Shown here piece after piece: positions 27,165-28,887 of a stretch of DNA of 28,887 bases. The first letter of the stretch is position 1; each line of letters begins with the position of its first letter. A model generated the notes under the pieces. The model saw only the letters and a list, made by a program, of their open reading frames with translations. It had not been told where the DNA came from and did no database searches. Both the position numbers and the translations under genes were made by a program. The DNA is from a virus: the IMG/VR virus record IMGVR_UViG_3300021197_000219, positions 1 to 28,887 of that record; one strand, 5' to 3'.

Positions 27165-28887
27165 ATGAGCAACAACTATTTACCTACAGACTACCAAGCA
27201 TTTATTCATACCTCACGGTATGCTCGTTGGTTAGAAGACGAGAACAGAAGGGAGACATGGCCTGAGACTGTACGTAGATACATGGACAATATTGTAAAGC
27301 CTATCGTGATAACTGAATCAGAATTTAAAAATATAGAGGATAGCATACTTAATCTTAGTGTCATGCCAAGCATGAGAGCCTTGATGACAGCAGGTGCTGC
27401 ATTGAACCGTGACAACACAGCAGGCTACAACTGTAGCTACCTGCCAGTAGATGACCCTAAAGCATTTGATGAAGCTATGTACATACTGTTATGTGGTACA
27501 GGTGTAGGCTTCAGTGTTGAACGTCAGTACATACAGAACCTACCTGAAGTACCAGAGCTATCAGAGAGTGAGACTACAGTAGTTGTAAAGGATAGCAAGG
27601 AAGGCTGGGCTAAAGGACTGAGACAGGTTCTTGCTCTACTCTGGGCAGGAGAGATACCGAAGTGGGATGTCAGTCAGGTACGCCCTGCAGGAGCTAGGCT
27701 GAAAACGTTTGGTGGTAGAGCATCTGGCCCTGCACCATTAATTGACCTGTTTAACTTCTGTGTAAATACATTTAGATCTGCATCAGGTAGAAAGTTGTCA
27801 TCAATAGAGTGTCATGACTTGATGTGTTACATTGGACAGATTGTTGTTGTAGGTGGTGTGCGTAGATCAGCCATGATCTCACTGTCCAATTTATCAGATG
27901 GTAGAATGAGACATGCTAAGTCAGGTAACTGGTGGGAGACAGCAGGACATAGAGCATTGGCGAATAACTCTGTCTGTTATACAGAAAAACCTGACTCAGA
28001 AACTTTCATGCGTGAGTGGCTTGCACTTGTTGAAAGTAAGTCAGGTGAACGAGGTGTCTTCAATAGACAGGCATGTAAAGTACTTGCAGAGCGTAGCGGT
28101 AGACGTGATCCAGACCACGAGTTCGGCACGAACCCCTGCTCAGAGATTAGCTTGAGGCCGTATCAATTCTGCAATCTAACTGAAGTCGTTGTACGTGCAA
28201 CTGATACACTGAAAGACATTAAAAATAAAGTTGAGTCTGCTACGATACTAGGCACAATACAGTCTAAGTATACTAAGTTTCCTTATCTACGTAAGATATG
28301 GCAGCGTAATACTGAAGAGGAAAGATTGCTAGGCGTAAGTCTGACAGGTGTTATGGACAATCCTATTATGACATCAGCTAACAAGAACTTAGCTAGAGAC
28401 TTAGAGAGCCTTAAACAACATGCCGTATACGTAAACTCTGTATGGTCTAAGCGACTGGGCATTGAACAGAGTACTGCTGTTACATGCTGTAAGCCATCAG
28501 GCACAGTGTCACAGTTAGTAGACTCTGCATCGGGCATACATGCCAGACACTCACTGCACTACATTAGAACTGTACGTGGAGATAACAAAGATCCTCTTAC
28601 ACAGTTTATGAAGTCTCAGGGCATACCGTTTGAGCCATGTGTTATGAAGCCTGACAGTACGACAGTGTTCAGCTTTCCTATTGCAGCACCAGCTAAGTCT
28701 GTCACACGTAATGACATGACAGCTATACAGCAGTTAGAGATGTGGCTCGTCTATCAAAGGCACTGGACAGAACACAAACCTTCTGTTACAATAACAGTTC
28801 GAGACAATGAGTGGATGGAAGTAGGTGCATTTGTTTATAGAAACTTTGATGAGATGAGTGGTGTGTCATTTTTACCACACTCTGATC
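27165..28887 (+). CDS. nrdJ: Class II (adenosylcobalamin) ribonucleoside-triphosphate reductase, partial
   Basis: 574 codons present; the 3' end is cut by the window. Converts ribonucleotides to deoxyribonucleotides, supplying dNTPs for phage replication; needs coenzyme B12, so activity depends on host cobalamin. Monomeric RTPR type (Lactobacillus leichmannii-like). Cys90 (GYNCSYL) and Cys336 (QFCNLTE) are the expected redox pair. Cys325-Ser-Glu327 (NPCSEI) is the thiyl Cys and catalytic Glu; the 11-residue gap from Cys325 to Cys336 matches Cys408-Cys419 of the Lactobacillus enzyme. GGAG lies before ATG 27165. Confidence 0.93.
   Translation, partial: MSNNYLPTDYQAFIHTSRYARWLEDENRRETWPETVRRYMDNIVKPIVITESEFKNIEDSILNLSVMPSMRALMTAGAALNRDNTAGYNCSYLPVDDPKAFDEAMYILLCGTGVGFSVERQYIQNLPEVPELSESETTVVVKDSKEGWAKGLRQVLALLWAGEIPKWDVSQVRPAGARLKTFGGRASGPAPLIDLFNFCVNTFRSASGRKLSSIECHDLMCYIGQIVVVGGVRRSAMISLSNLSDGRMRHAKSGNWWETAGHRALANNSVCYTEKPDSETFMREWLALVESKSGERGVFNRQACKVLAERSGRRDPDHEFGTNPCSEISLRPYQFCNLTEVVVRATDTLKDIKNKVESATILGTIQSKYTKFPYLRKIWQRNTEEERLLGVSLTGVMDNPIMTSANKNLARDLESLKQHAVYVNSVWSKRLGIEQSTAVTCCKPSGTVSQLVDSASGIHARHSLHYIRTVRGDNKDPLTQFMKSQGIPFEPCVMKPDSTTVFSFPIAAPAKSVTRNDMTAIQQLEMWLVYQRHWTEHKPSVTITVRDNEWMEVGAFVYRNFDEMSGVSFLPHSD

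Overview
The window is about half of the genome of a tailed marine bacteriophage, most likely a podovirus of the HMO-2011 type (prototype: Puniceispirillum phage HMO-2011 of SAR116; relatives infect Roseobacter-clade and other marine alphaproteobacteria). The best evidence is a family A DNA polymerase carrying a DnaJ-like zinc-finger insert (two CxxCxGxG motifs) between its exonuclease and polymerase domains, which is the published hallmark of that group. Supporting evidence is the T7-like endonuclease I, the T7-type primase zinc finger, the class II ribonucleotide reductase, and a packaging/lysis block full of very small basic proteins typical of pelagic podophages. The DNA is AT-rich and densely coded, with many ATGA and TAATG stop/start overlaps. 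No tRNA, rRNA, CRISPR array or insertion sequence was seen. Family assignments come from reading the sequence, not from searches.

Layout. There are two divergent arms. Positions 12426 to 1 are transcribed leftward (late arm): several small basic conserved proteins; a 66-aa secreted-like protein; an EF-hand membrane protein; a mid-arm spacer with a good promoter and an inverted repeat; a DUF1127-like mini-protein; a signal-peptide, beta-rich (outer-membrane-like) protein; a 54-aa membrane peptide; a 27-aa cysteine-rich peptide; a GTA-type holin; a Lys/Gly repeat protein; a GH108 endolysin; a TerS-like protein; a Lys-rich protein; a helix-turn-helix protein; large terminase; portal; and the first 1021 codons of a very large repeat-bearing virion-associated protein that runs off the left edge. 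Capsid and tail genes must lie beyond position 1.

Positions 12427-13237 are an 811-bp non-coding spacer between the arms. It holds an iterated AAGTGT motif, a perfect 14-bp palindrome, a run of hairpins including one foldable as a closed three-way junction, and a 15-bp hairpin just before the first rightward gene. It is the most interesting part of the window: a divergent control region and possibly a structured RNA or replication origin.

Positions 13238-28887 are transcribed rightward (early/middle arm). First come about 16 small genes, mostly unrecognised, including two membrane micropeptides and a DUF932-like protein. The first 1.9 kb of this arm carries four copies of a short palindrome (GTCCGACATCGGAC and one copy with matched changes in both arms). 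Then follow a tyrosine integrase and a compact replication module: primase, SF4 helicase, GIY-YIG endonuclease, DNA polymerase, a possible ssDNA-binding protein, a Cas4/RecB-like nuclease with four cysteines, endonuclease I, a DUF3310 protein, and an adenosylcobalamin-type ribonucleotide reductase cut by the right edge. Together these would unwind, prime and copy phage DNA, process recombination intermediates, recycle host DNA and supply dNTPs. The integrase suggests a temperate option or temperate ancestry.
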